From contig PUQB01000424.1 of assembly GCA_003024785.1 (NCBI GenBank), positions 1-64,000 on the forward strand: a stretch of 64,000 nt of DNA. Reading direction: 5' to 3'. Origin of the DNA: Selaginella tamariscina (taxonomy: Eukaryota; Streptophyta; Lycopodiopsida; Selaginellales; Selaginellaceae). Shown piece after piece: positions 1 through 10,757 of this stretch. The position numbers were made by a program, and so were the translations under genes. Position 1 is the first letter of the stretch. Each line of letters opens with the position of its first letter. Below the pieces are notes generated by a model, which saw only the letters and a program-made list of their open reading frames with translations, was not told the DNA's origin and did no database searches.

Positions 1-26
1 TGTGTGTGTGTGTGTGTGTGTGTGTA
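1..26. repeat. (TG)n microsatellite at window edge
   Basis: Perfect TG dinucleotide run that continues off the left edge of the window, so its true length is unknown. Confidence 0.95.
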
Positions 27-2920
27 TATACAACGTATAAAAGCGTATAATAGCATATACCAGTGAACATATGTATGCCGATGCCCTTTTTCTGTATATG
101 TATATTCATGCTATATACTCCTATACGTGAATAGTTATACATATACACAATAGATTTACCTACATAGATGTCTAAATTCATGCACCCTTAATAAAGACAC
201 TATACCTCCATTTTGTTGCTCGCCACCTTTGAAACTAATCCCTCTGCACTTAGATCTGTCTACTTCGGCCCTTTTACACATGTATTATTTACATACGGTG
301 CTTTATCAATGAGTATATAACATTTTCTCTCTGTGTATGCGTGCGTGTGGATGGCTCACCAAGGATCCACTTTAATGGGGGTAAAGGAGCCGTGTAACTT
401 AGATTATTTGCAACAGGTTGTGGAGGAATATTTGCGTGGATGCTCCAACCATCGATAAAGTCTTTTGAGGGCTTTACATTGTTACTCTTCTACTAAAGTC
501 ACACTTATAACACGTAAGTCAAATTCGTACATATCCGCGTCAGTGCACACAAACACGTGGTAATATTTTCACACAACGTCGAGCACAGAATGTACACACA
601 AACGACTACCACTACACATTGTCAGATTTCAAATAGATAGAAGTCCAACTTTAATATACACTAATAATAACAGTACATACTACATTACGCTGCACTTCAC
701 CTACATTATTAACAAGATACAAAACGTATCTTGAATATAGCCAAACATCAATGCGAACATACAGTCGTACATTCAGCACACACACACACAAGCAAGTACT
801 ACCTAGCAATAGCGTTGTAATTCTCCAGTGATTGCAAGGGCTTCGAACAGGATGAGCACACACTCCTGCTACTGAAGTACCAGCTTCCTTCCGTCCTGTG
901 TACCAAATTATAATCCAAAATATTGTATCTTAATTATTGTGTAATAAAGTGTGTTATATATAAATGGACACAAACGGTGAAAAATAAAATCTACACATAC
1001 ACCTTCGCGGAAGACTGCGAGTGCAAGATATGGAGGCCAATGAGAGGAAAGAGATACAAGAGAAAGCGAGTAGAGCCTGATAAGCACAACTTGAAAAGAC
1101 CGATGCAACTGTTGACATATTTCCTTCTATTAACGTGTAAATCTTCGTCCTCCGTGTACCTTGAAGAGGCCAGCATAGCTATATTTGCAAGGACTGTGTC
1201 CACTTCTGTTCGAACCCTGTCAAGCGTTATAGTACTACAGATGGATAATAATATGTACATGTATATATACGAGTGTACAGTATATATTAGTAAATGTCTG
1301 TAAAAGAAATGCTAAGGTATATATATCTTTTATATAGTTAATATAGATAGTTAGATTACTTTATTTTGTCATTGTGTTACAGCTGTAAAACGATTAAAAG
1401 GCTATATGTATATCTACTCGAAACCTTGAAGTACATATAAGAGTCGATAAACAGCTAAACAATATAATTATTGATGTTTGCAACTAATCTTTTAGAACTA
1501 ATTATATAACTCCGTTCAAGCACCGTATATATTATTATAAAAAAAATTTGAGCATATAAGTCACGTAGACGTAGATATATATATTATACTTACAGATGTG
1601 ACAGAGCTTCTTAAGGTTTGAAGCAGGGGTTCGTTGTACTAACACTCAGAGTCTGGCAATCCGTTACCCTCAAGTTCTTTCCTCTTTAGCCATTGGGTCG
1701 TACCAAATACAGATATATAATAAAACACAAACAAACATATGTGTATGTAAATGTGAGTGTATGTTGACATTATATTCTCTAATACTTCAATTGGTATATT
1801 ATATATAATTTGTACAGGTCTAGCTCAAAATTATACCTTGCTTGTTGCGTTATGCATGTGTTAAATGCATATTATGAACGTTACAAAACTCGTGTTTACA
1901 TATTCGATACATTATAGAAAGTAATTAACACATATAATTACCATATCTCTTTATGTTGTTTCAGCTTATACTTTTAGTATGTACCAGGCAAAAAAACAAA
2001 GGACCCTCAAGTCACCAGCCACTAGTGGTGCTGTAAAAGCACGAATAATTTGGTTACAAAGATTCTGTTAAACATCTTTTTACAGATCCATTGAGATCGT
2101 CCGCATGTATTACGAGTTTCAACATGTATGGTAAGTGTGTTAGAAGCATATTGCGCTTCTAGACATCCAATTATATAGCCGTAATAACCAATATATATGT
2201 ACACACACTGCATATAGGATATACTACTACTTGAAAGCACTTACCAGCACCAAGGGATATATCGAGAGTTTAATTCGTAAACCAGGTGGAACAGCCCCAC
2301 ACCGCCTAATGCATCCGTCAATAAATGTAGCTCGTGGAAGTAACTGGAACGTAAGAGAAATATTTACAGACATAACATTATGCATATATAACAGTGTGTA
2401 CATATATTCGGATCCGTATATAATCGGGCACTGTGGTAAAACACTAAATATACGTATGGTGTGCACATTATATAGTTATGTATAGTGTAATGGACGTATG
2501 CCTGTAAAAATGTTTACTACGCATGCATACAATTATAAAATTGCATTATTGTTCTAGACAGTGGAACCTGCGATAATTATTAACAAACGTTACTATATAA
2601 AATAAATTTATACGTATGCATATATAATAAGGCCATAAATTGGTGCGGAATACGTAGAATGGATATTATAAATGCTAGATTATTATATCCCTTCGAGCTC
2701 CACAAATAGTAGAATGAAGAAGATCAAGCGCCAGAGTCCGGAGTCCATAACAAGAGCTGTTTGATTAGCACTAGATACAGAAGAACAAAGAAGTAGCTGC
2801 AAGGTAACGCGGTATAAATTATAGCCAGCAAAGGCAACACACACAACACACACATATATTGTAGATTATAGTACATGAGATTCACAGTAATAATAAGAAT
2901 TGATAAGCGACATAACTTTG
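27..2920. other. AT-rich DNA, no confident gene; exon-like islands
   Basis: No long reading frame or family I recognise. Four short islands have more balanced composition and splice-like edges: about 1,008-1,140 (plus strand, basic residues), 1,620-1,700 (minus), 2,250-2,360 (plus, followed by a GTAAGAG donor-like site) and 2,713-2,804 (plus, followed by GTAACG). They could be small exons of one or more genes with long AT-rich introns, or relics of them. I cannot join them in frame with any certainty and do not assign a product. Confidence 0.3.
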
Positions 2921-3272
2921 CGCTTACCAGGACAGATAAGGATTAACAAGTAGACAATTACTGTAATGTGTCTATATCTGGGTATACGCGTGTATATTGT
3001 GTATCTATATATGTTGATTACTTGAGCTCACACACAAAGATGAGAGTAAAAAAGATCACATCACACTGTGTAATATACATGTTCCCGTTTATATACTAAC
3101 CAGGGCTAAACTACACATGCACGCACAAACACGCACACTGGTTGAAACGTACTCGTGTGTAGATTATATTGTAACAAAAGGTAAGTGAGCAAGTTGAACG
3201 GCACATACGTTACTGATACATATAATATGTATCCAGCACACAGACCTTGCCACAAAATCAACAAGCCTAAGC

Positions 3273-3288
3273 CTCTCTCTCTCTCTCT

Positions 3289-3332
<44 letters not shown>
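3273..3332. repeat. (CT)n(TA)n compound microsatellite
   Basis: CT-rich run followed directly by a TA run. The equivalent position in the duplicate copy near 47.2 kb instead holds short CA and GATA runs, so this site expanded after the duplication. Confidence 0.9.
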
Positions 3333-3333
<1 letters not shown>

Positions 3334-3657
3334 CCATCCTTCATACCTCTAAATAAAACACTGTCAAGCTCTGAGTTTACTGCAATAAGCAGACGACGCA
3401 TTATCGAGCTCCAAGCCGTAACTTCACCTTGTGCTCTAGGAAGTAAAGCTAAACATCACATCTCTGGTACCTTAAGGAGTAATTAGCAATGCTTAATTGC
3501 ACATTCATATGCATTCATCTTTAGGCATACACATGCGCTTGTGAATCTTCTGTGTATCGGTAAATTGTGAGAATAGGAAACTGACTCCCGAGTAATCAAG
3601 AAAAGGAAAAAATTAAAGTCACTGTATGTGGGTCAACAGCGTGTGCGTGTATGTGCA

Positions 3658-3890
3658 TTACCTTGCAAGAAACTCATTCAGTGCAGCACAAACGGTGGTA
3701 CAAATGAAAGTGGTCTCCGCAGGCTGCCAAAAACTATATAAATAAATTATATATAAATAAACAACGAACCTTTGGGCTGAAGAAGAAGTTTTTGAAATCA
3801 AGATACATAAGACTCCAGAAACCGTTGTCTCGTGACTTCTTAATGTAATGACAAGCATACTCACCCGCAGGTATTATATATATCCACACA
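3658..3890 (-). other. possible two-exon fragment (minus strand)
   Basis: Minus-strand reading gives an open block from about 3,875 to 3,775 (starting near YACHYIKKSRDNGFW) that ends at a GT. After a 50-60 bp AT-rich gap ending TTTTGGCAG, a second open block (PAETTFICTTV...) runs to CAAG|GTAATG near 3,663. The gap and the flanking splice-like dinucleotides suggest two small exons, perhaps of the RING-like gene starting at 4,985. No family is recognised and the plus strand also has a CAG|GTATTA edge here, so strand and function are uncertain. Confidence 0.25.
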
Positions 3891-4656
3891 CATATGCGTG
3901 TGTGTTAAGTATTATACCTCTGAATGTATATATAGACACACACAGACAGTATACAAGTAATCCACATGCGTTAAAAACCATCTGATTAATGCGTGTATAC
4001 AATTAACACATTAACAGCAATATGCATAGTATAGTCGTTTGTTTGTGTGTGTGTGTATATATATATATATAATAGAGAGAGAGAGTATAGCATTATAAAT
4101 CTATCTTTTTGGTTGTTATATTTGCAACCACATTGGTGTATTTATATACAAATATATAATTATATGTGCACTCTAAAACACTACAACACTTTGATAAAAC
4201 TGCCAGTTCTAAGTTTCATATTCACACCCATAGGGAAAGAGGTACGATCAAGATATGCAATGGTACACATAAAACCACAAGATAACACTTACATTTGCCA
4301 CATGCACACACTACATATACAGAAATACAGTAACAAATATAATAATACACGTACACAAAACCATGTGTACATGTATAACTCGGAGTTCGAGTTCCCAAAA
4401 ATTATCGAGGGCAATGCATTAAATGTATTAACTAAATTGCTCACGCACTAGACCCACAAAACATACTTGACCCACATTGCCCATACAAATGAATGCACAT
4501 TAAGATGCAAAACAGAATGCATATGCATAACACAATGCATGTGCAATTAATCTAAACAAAATAGAGCAACAACTATGGTGCAATATGCAATTAAACAAAA
4601 TGAGGACCATGTAATATGCACCTATACTAACTACTAATGCATCTAGACCTATAATT

Positions 4657-4785
4657 GGCTCATTCTGGACCAATTAAGAGCTCGAATACGATTGTACCAA
4701 GCTGTTCTACCATCTGGAGCGGCTCATTCTGGACCAATTAAGAGCTCGAATACGATTGTAACCAAGCTGTTCTACCATCTGGAGC
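4657..4785. repeat. tandem duplication, 64/65-bp unit x2
   Basis: Copy one is 4,657-4,720 and copy two 4,721-4,785, nearly identical apart from a single extra A in copy two. The duplication lies in the 3' part of the open frame that begins at the RING-like start codon, and the frame runs into a stop inside the duplicated sequence. The near identity implies a recent event or an assembly artefact. Confidence 0.9.
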
Positions 4786-4874
4786 TTTCTTGCACTCCAC
4801 AAGGCGATTCCTAAGATCACACAAGGTTTACCCTGGTGATCATATTTTTCTAAACATCTATAGATGCAACTAAC

Positions 4875-4985
4875 CTGTGTGCTAGGGGAAATGCTCTTAA
4901 AGCATTCATCACAGACCCAATGATTACATACTGCGTATCGGCAATCCTCTCGCCAACACACTGCACATCTCCCGTCGCAATCCAT
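4875..4985 (-). CDS. RING-like cysteine-rich first exon
   Basis: The frame opens with ATG at 4,985 and encodes 37 residues up to a CACACAG|GTTAGT donor-like site. It contains CAVCWREDC...CNHWVCDEC, that is CxxC, CxxxxxC and HxxxCxxC-type spacing, as expected of a RING-like or other cross-brace zinc fold that could act in E3 ubiquitin ligases. Its length, MDC start and glutamine-ending, phase-0 exon resemble the first exon of the BTB gene at 37,626, so the two probably belong to one family. Without splicing the frame stays open to 4,707 but runs into a tandem duplication. Sequence just past the donor resembles plus-strand DNA near 35,532. Downstream exons are unresolved; it may be a gene fragment. 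Confidence 0.5.
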
Positions 4986-5002
4986 GAAGCCCTAACCCTA
5001 AA
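4986..5002 (-). promoter_or_regulatory. telo-box-like motif abutting start codon
   Basis: On the minus strand TTTAGGGTTAGGGCTTC directly precedes the ATG. AAACCCTA-type telo-boxes are known near transcription starts of plant genes; the same arrangement recurs at three other genes in this window. Confidence 0.55.
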
Positions 5003-5136
5003 TGCAACCCGAAATCAGATTATATAATTAGTATGGGTAGCAGGTTCGAATCCAGTGTAATACTTGTTTTAGGAGAAGTTATCGGTTCGATTCCTTTTCC
5101 GTCCTTTTTAAACTTTTATATGGCTATGGCGTCCTG

Positions 5137-5144
5137 TTAGGGTT
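5137..5144 (+). promoter_or_regulatory. telo-box-like motif
   Basis: TTAGGGTT lies 10 bp before the ATG at 5,154, in the divergent spacer of about 170 bp shared with the RING-like gene on the other strand. This spacer could serve as a bidirectional promoter. Confidence 0.5.
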
Positions 5145-5153
5145 GGGTTGGAG

Positions 5154-6081
5154 ATGGTCGTCGTTCCGTGGGCAGTTTAGAGTATCCAATTAGAATTGCG
5201 ATAACTGTGGTCCTGTCCGTGTTGTTTTTGTTGATAAGCAGGACCCCATTATACGGAATTGACACCAAATTGAACTGGAATTTTGATGAATTCGCATCTG
5301 TTCCAGGTACAAGTCTACAATTAGGGTTAGCTCCGGTAGTGGCAGTGGAGCTGTTGATGCCTTTTACTGATGGCAACATGTGTTCGTTCGAACAAGAAAT
5401 TCCTCTGTCAATCGCCATATCCGCACTCATGTCCGTCTCCAGTGGCTTATACTACATGCTGAACAATGGCATCACCGTTGGTGCTTTCCTGCTTTTGTCT
5501 ATCCAGCTCTTTGCAGGGGCGCTTGTGTTGGTTATGATGCATGAGCTGTTCAGGAAAGAGTATGCGGCCTTGTCCGAGGGCTCTTTAGTCTGGTTTCCTG
5601 CTCTTAGGCTGTGCGACAGACTGGTGACTGAGTTGAACATAACCGATGGGGTACAGGTGGGTGCTACTCTTGCGATGGCGTGTATGGCGCACAGATGCTT
5701 GAGTTGTTTGCCACATGAGACTAGTGTGTGGAAACTCCTCTCCAGGGACTGGCAGTTGTGGGCTGGGCGCTGGGCTGGTGGTCGCCGGGACAGGGTTTTC
5801 AGCAATGGATTCTTGCTTCTTTGGCGTACGGATTTGCGCTCCGCTTGTGGCACAAGATTACAGAGATCGAGAGTAGTGCAGCAGATACGGTGCTTGGATG
5901 GGCAATCGGAATGCTCACCATGGCGTGTTTTGCCACCAGGTGTGCAGCCACTCCCACGTCGTGGATCTTACTCTTTCATGCCTACTATGAGTTTAAGCGC
6001 AGCCTACATTCCTACAGGATGGTTAAAAAAGCTTACTCCAAAGTCCCACCGCAATGTCCAGTTTGTTATAAGCAAATTTAA
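5154..6081 (+). pseudogene. divergent Sec61-alpha/SecY-like membrane protein, N-terminal half, frameshifted
   Basis: The reading frame from about 5,141 to 5,740 encodes several hydrophobic segments that match the order of the Sec61-alpha N-terminal half: a first membrane segment leading into RTPLYGID (family: PLFGI plug region), GTSLQLGLAPVVAVELLMPF (family: GTLMELGI.PIVTSGLIMQL), then LLLSIQLFAGALVLVMMHEL (family: IIQLFVAGLIVLLLDEL). Sec61-alpha forms the protein-conducting channel of the ER membrane and normally has about 475 residues and ten membrane helices. Here the similarity ends after about helix five. The open frame then switches to another phase near 5,725-5,745 and continues to 6,081 with more hydrophobic sequence ending CPVCYKQI, which I cannot align. 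The ATG at 5,154 after the telo-box is out of phase with the Sec61 frame, which has no ATG of its own. It is either a pseudogene, a gene with an unseen upstream exon, or a truncated paralogue affected by indels. Confidence 0.55.
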
Positions 6082-7648
6082 TTGGGGACTTATTGTAAGT
6101 CCAGTTTCAGTGCGTGCCACCTGTGTAATTATTATTGATATTCCAATTTACAATCTTTGTTCTAACATAATTTATAGTGTTTACTAACATTATCTCACTT
6201 TTAGCTGTGATTTCTAGAACATGGGTTCACTTGTGTGTGTCCTATGAATACACAGATATGTTTACATGTGTATATAACATACAGATGCAAATTATAAAAC
6301 ACGCACAATACTTTCATTCAGAGATATGTATAATAACACACATTGGTTTTGTTGGTCAAGACATATGAACGAGTTAATAGCCGAATTGCTGACTCAGCAA
6401 AGATTTTATAAGGTCGTGTATTTATATGCACGTGCACGTGCACGTGCACATACACTCTCTTTTTAAAGATTGGGAACACGTAAATTTCTGTAAAAGTTTA
6501 ACATACCTTATTACTAGATTATAATGATCAAACAATTAATATATTTGAAAGTTAACTAGTATTGCATTTATTTGTCTCATTCATATATATATATCATTAA
6601 TTTTAAGGAATGTAAAGGAGTATACTGGATACACGTGGAGAGAGATGAAGAGAGAGTAAATTTGTTTTTATTGTACAAGTATATTAAATAATGTAAACTC
6701 ATTAATAACTTGTATCGATTGATGGGTGGTATACAACAAGAAGGAATTTATTTTTAACATTTATGCAAGTTATTTTTGAGAAGATGCCGAAGTCGCATTC
6801 TACTGCAGATCATTTGTCATATATTAGTCTACTGTCAAGGCATGCGTAGGTTTGGCTATTGAGAACCAGTTAAGTAGGCAGTTTTTGTTTGGAAAAGTTC
6901 ATAGACAGGCTAGAACACATGGTTTGCTTCGTGTAGTGTATGTTACGATTTGTACTGTTTTCAATATATATATGGAACTTATACAAGGAAAATGATCACT
7001 TTCAGAACACTCTTCACGGCTTTCAAAAGATGAAAAGAAAAAAAACAATGAAAAGAGAACGTTTAGATACTATTGCATTTGAACAATAATTGTATTAAAG
7101 AACGAGAAAACAAATATACAAGAATATTCTATATGCTAAACTATATACTGTCTCCAGGATACCCAAGAATATTTAAAGAATATCCCATATATCTTGGAGT
7201 CATGAACTTGAAAGCTCGAGCTCGCAGATACCCGGTTTTGTCATGCTTTAGACCTTTACCGATCTCTGTTAGGATACTGTTGCATGCCAGTCCACATACA
7301 GAAACAACCCAAATGAATCAACCCAAAGAACCTGCCCTCTGTATATACTTTTTGGAGACCTACTGCATAAAGTAACATATTCCATCAGCATATTCCCAAT
7401 AGCATATGCCAAGAATATCCCTTAAGAATATTCATCCCACTCCAAAAAATCTTCCAAGTGGTGAACCAAGTAAAAGATATTACCAAGGAGGATGAGACCA
7501 ACTCACACCTCACACCAAGAAAGTACTGACAAATGCCTAACCCACACCCACCAACATTGTACACAACCCCAAGAAGCCCACAAGTCCTTCCTCCACAAAG
7601 CATTGAAAGGTGCCTAACCAACACCCTTCAAAACCTGTCACCACCTGT
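6082..7648. other. non-coding AT-rich interval
   Basis: No supported gene. Short open frames lack coding character. It contains the TGCACG alternating tract at 6,427 and, from about 7,130 to 7,440, several AAGAATATTC/AAGAATATCCC-like words. From about 7,380 it merges into the anonymous DNA that the gypsy element interrupted. Confidence 0.5.
6427..6448. repeat. (TGCACG)3 alternating tract with overlapping G-box cores
   Basis: Self-complementary alternating purine-pyrimidine tract containing CACGTG three times at 6-bp spacing. CACGTG is the plant G-box core bound by bHLH and bZIP factors. It may equally be a chance simple repeat. Confidence 0.6.
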
Positions 7649-7653
7649 ACTAC
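7649..7653. other. target-site duplication ACTAC (left)
   Basis: The 5 bp before the 5' LTR are repeated exactly after the 3' LTR at 14,956-14,960, as expected from an LTR-retrotransposon integrase. Confidence 0.9.
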
Positions 7654-8625
7654 TGTCATAGTTTTTACTATGACTCGACCCTTTACTTTGGGGTTTGACT
7701 GTTGTTACCTACTGGATTATGTGACGAACCCTAGATGTAGAAGAAACAGGCCCGCATAGTGCACTTGGGTATCTAGTGATGGTCCGGCCGGGTGTCATTA
7801 GGTATTTGCAAGAAACTCTAGGCGAAGCTAGCACTTCCATTTAGAAACCCTCCCCCGTTTTGACGTTCCAGGTTAGGGTTCTTTGCAAATTATAGCTTGT
7901 CAAAATAAGGGTTAGGGACACCCTAGGGTTGACCTAACCCTAGGGTTGCCCTAACCCCACGTCCTAAACCCCCCCCAGGGGTTAGGTTTAGGATTAGGTT
8001 AGGACAACCATTTTCTCTAAGGGCTGGCATTTCCGTGCCAGCCCACTTACTCATTAGGTAAACAGGGGGGGGGGGTCCGTCACATAAATAAGGTAGAGTA
8101 TATGTAGTGAGGCTTCCTGGGTTCAAAAGAGAGCTCGTTAACCTCCTACCGGTGCAAGCTAAGCTTGTGTCGTCAAGGTGCAACCCTCCGTTGTGCCGCC
8201 CAAACTTCCACACGACAGGGGTACAACCCACCCTAGGGTTAGACTATCCTTATCGTTGGCAGGATCTTGCCTTTGAGATAGGGGCACGTCACTTCCAAGG
8301 AGTTAGCAGATTCCTTGGTCCGAAAACCTGCCCAAGCTCAAAGACATTGCCCGAGTTCACGTTCCGCAAACTAGTGGTTGAGGCCTTGCTCCGGCCGCCT
8401 CAACCACGCCAAGCTAGGAACGACACCTAAAGCTCGGCTAGTCCGTGTATCCTGATTCACAAGGTGAGTCTCGTTCGTGGACTTAGTCAGTTAGGGGTTT
8501 GAGTTCCTAAGGCTTGGGTTCCTAATACGGGTTACTTTACCAGATTCCGTGGGGTTTCCAGAGAGGGGATTCCAGGGTTGGCACCTGGCAAGCCGCCTTT
8601 GTGGCACCAGGTAAAAACTCTGACA
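7654..8625 (+). repeat. 5' LTR of element 1 (972 bp)
   Basis: Begins TGTCATAGTTTTTACTATGA and ends AAACTCTGACA. The first part has a short inverted repeat (TCATAG..CTATGA). Between 7,870 and 8,010 there is a cluster of CCCTAA/TTAGGG words. CATAAATAAGG near 8,086 is the best TATA-like candidate and is conserved in the 3' LTR and the solo LTR at 30 kb. The open frame from 8,107 is inside the LTR, is broken in the other copy, and is not called as a gene. Confidence 0.95.
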
Positions 8626-8627
8626 AT

Positions 8628-8640
8628 TGGTATCGGAGCA
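8628..8640 (+). other. primer-binding site, initiator tRNA-Met
   Basis: TGGTATCGGAGCA starts two bases after the LTR and matches the usual plant PBS TGGTATCAGAGC with one difference. Minus-strand cDNA synthesis would start here. Confidence 0.9.
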
Positions 8641-8951
8641 AGTTCTCTGCGGTCAGTAGGACTGCCTTAAGTCGTAGGGTTTTCAATGTTTAGATAACTC
8701 TAAATTCTTGATATACTCTATTGCTTTCGGTTGACATGTCTGTATTCTGCGCAGAGAGTTTGATCCTGTGAGTTGTCAAACTTCGGAGAACACTTGCTCA
8801 GTGAGTCGGCGTGAGATTCTAGGTATGTCCGAAAGTCTTATGCTAGTTTAAGCTGATGTGTGTGGGTGTACAACCTGTGCAGGGTGTTTCCAATTTCACA
8901 TTGGGAATATTCCAAGCATATTCTCCGAGTGTTGAACTAGGGTTCAATACG

Positions 8952-10100
8952 ATGAGCAAGAGAAAGCAACCAGAGCCTGAGGCAGAGAGGGCTGTCGCAG
9001 AGGCTCAAAATGAGGAGATGGATGAGGCTGATCCAGGTCGACCCCCTAGGGTTAGACAACGACCTGGTTGGCGAGAAATAATGATGGATGCCCTAAACGA
9101 ACTTCGAGGGGATGTTTGGGGTTGAACGACCGAATCGATAATGTTGCCGTTCGGATTCCAACGAATACGCAGTGCCAGATGTTCCGCAACCAGACACACG
9201 GAAAAAGAAGAAGAAGCATGACTCAGAGTCAGGTTCCTCTGAATCAGATTCTTCGACGGAAGTAGGTGGAGGTCCCAGTAAATTCAAACCGGTAAAGCCT
9301 TCGAATTTCATGGGTTCAAAGGATTACAAGGTTTTGGATGACTGGTTGTATGATATGGAAAGCTATTTCGAGGCTGCTTCCGTGAGAAAGACAGAAAAGG
9401 TTGCATGTGCCAAGCAGTTTCTTAAAGAAGAAGCTAAGACTTGGTGGCGAATTGTTGAAGGTGAACGTGGATACCGAAACAGCTGGAAGCACATGAAAAA
9501 GGAGATCAAAAAGCAGTATATGCCGGATGATCTCGGTTTGCGATTGCGTGCTGACCTGGCACTTTGTCAACAGGGAGTTCGGGGAAGTCCTATGGACCAC
9601 GTTTATCGATTCGAAAGTGTACGGCGATTGGTGCCAAATATGAGCGATGATGAAGCTCGAAGTTGCTTCATGGCTAGCTTGAATGAGAAACGCGAAGAGA
9701 AATCTTAAGGTACAAGCCAACAAGCTATCGGGAATGTCAAGAGGCAGCTCAAAAGGTTGCTTATGGCATGTCGTTAGAAGACTTGTACAAAGGGGAGGAA
9801 GCAAAACCTAAACCAAGGAAGTTTCCTCCAAAGTCTGGGTTCAGAAGGTTTGATAGGCGACCAGATCAATCGCCATCAATTCGAAGTGCAAGTCCCTTTG
9901 TCGGCAGTTCCAAGTTTTCGGACACATCAAGACCCACCGGATTTCGGAAACCATTGGCGTTACCACCTCCTCAGCAGACCAAAGGATCGGCTCCAAAGTC
10001 TGCTCCCCCGCGTTCCGCAGGCGGGGTCGTGAAATGTTATAATTGTAACAAGCCTGGTCATTTTGCTAAAGAGTGTCCGGCACCCTCACAACAATCAGGA
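8952..10100 (+). pseudogene. gag: Gag polyprotein of element 1 (frameshifted)
   Basis: The first ATG after the PBS, at 8,952, opens an acidic, charged N-terminus. The frame changes near 9,125 and continues at 9,172-9,708 with the capsid-like retrotransposon Gag domain (region around DWLYDMESYFEAA to the WW/WRIVEGER block). A stop at 9,706 and another frame change lead into a proline- and basic-rich linker and a single CCHC zinc knuckle (CYNCNKPGHFAKEC, 10,035-10,076) that binds RNA during packaging. At least two frameshifts separate these parts, so no intact Gag is encoded here. Confidence 0.9.
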
Positions 10101-10189
10101 CATTTCAAGGCGATGGTAGAAGAGGAAGTTGCTGAACCAGAAACGCTTGAAGATCCGGAAGATGAGTCAGAAGAGGTAATGTTGTGCCA

Positions 10190-10616
10190 GACACAACCTG
10201 CCTTATTCGCTATTCAAGACAAAACTGACCCTTTGCTATATTTGACAGGAAGGATACGAGGGGACCGAGTCCGAATGATGATCGATACTGGAGCAACATA
10301 CAACTTCATATCGACTAGTCTAGCTCGTCGATTGAATTTGGATGTAATAAAGATGTGTGAAATAAAGATCAATTTTGGCAAAGGTTCTCAAAATACTAAT
10401 AATATAGCAAGGGCAGTTCCTGTCCAAATCAAAGATTGGAAGGCTAAGCTAGACTTAGTTGTCTTGAATATGACGGGGTTTGACTTTGTTTTGGGTATGG
10501 AATGGTTCCATAAACATGTAATCGAAATGAGGGGTTCTGGAGATAATCGAATCACGCTTGCAGTAGATAAGAGGAACATTAAAAAGACCCACGCTCAAAA
10601 TGGAAACGCTAACTGA
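10190..10616 (+). pseudogene. aspartic protease region of element 1
   Basis: Continues in frame from the zinc knuckle. The catalytic motif is DTGA at 10,284 with the expected downstream hydrophobic-Gly motif (FDFVLGMEW). It would cleave the Gag-Pol polyprotein. The frame ends at a stop at 10,616, about 140 bp before the RT frame resumes. Confidence 0.85.
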
Positions 10617-10757
10617 TAAGGATTGGAATCCTATGTTCCTTACCTTAACTCAGTTGCGTAAGGCAGTTAGACATCGGGAACGTGTGTTTCTTGCAATGGT
10701 TTTGGATACTGGTGAAGTCAAAATAGGAGATGGTCAAGAATCTGTTCCGAACCTATT

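Larger units (their letters stand above)
2925..4590 (-). repeat. inverted segmental duplication, left copy
   Basis: Reading the minus strand from about 4,590 down to 2,925 gives the same order of landmarks as the plus strand from 46,215 to 47,655: the CACCAATGTGGTTG block (4,120s and 46,640s), the GCACAAGGTGAAGTTACGGC block (3,430s and 47,080s), the TAGCCCTGGTTAGTATATA block (3,100s and 47,410s) and the ACTTGTTAATCCTTATC block (2,945 and 47,635). Similarity is patchy, with indels and microsatellite differences, so the copies are old. A third, shorter relative lies at 35.7-36.2 kb. Confidence 0.75.

Noticed and set aside
923..1303. 126-codon plus-strand frame and its antisense frame near 1 kb
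   Set aside because: Only the middle third looks coding; both ends are AT-rich simple sequence and no domain is visible. Kept only as an exon-like island.
5040..5100. Two GGTTCGANNCC (tRNA B-box-like) sequences at 5,042 and 5,084
   Set aside because: The arms flanking each would-be T-loop do not pair fully and no A-box, anticodon arm or acceptor stem fits. At most a degraded tRNA-derived repeat.
7073..7375. 100-codon plus-strand frame before element 1
   Set aside because: Composition follows AAGAATAT repeats; no domain and no start context.
8107..8430. Open frame of 107 codons inside the 5' LTR of element 1
   Set aside because: It lies wholly within the LTR, is frameshifted in the 3' LTR, and has no recognisable domain.
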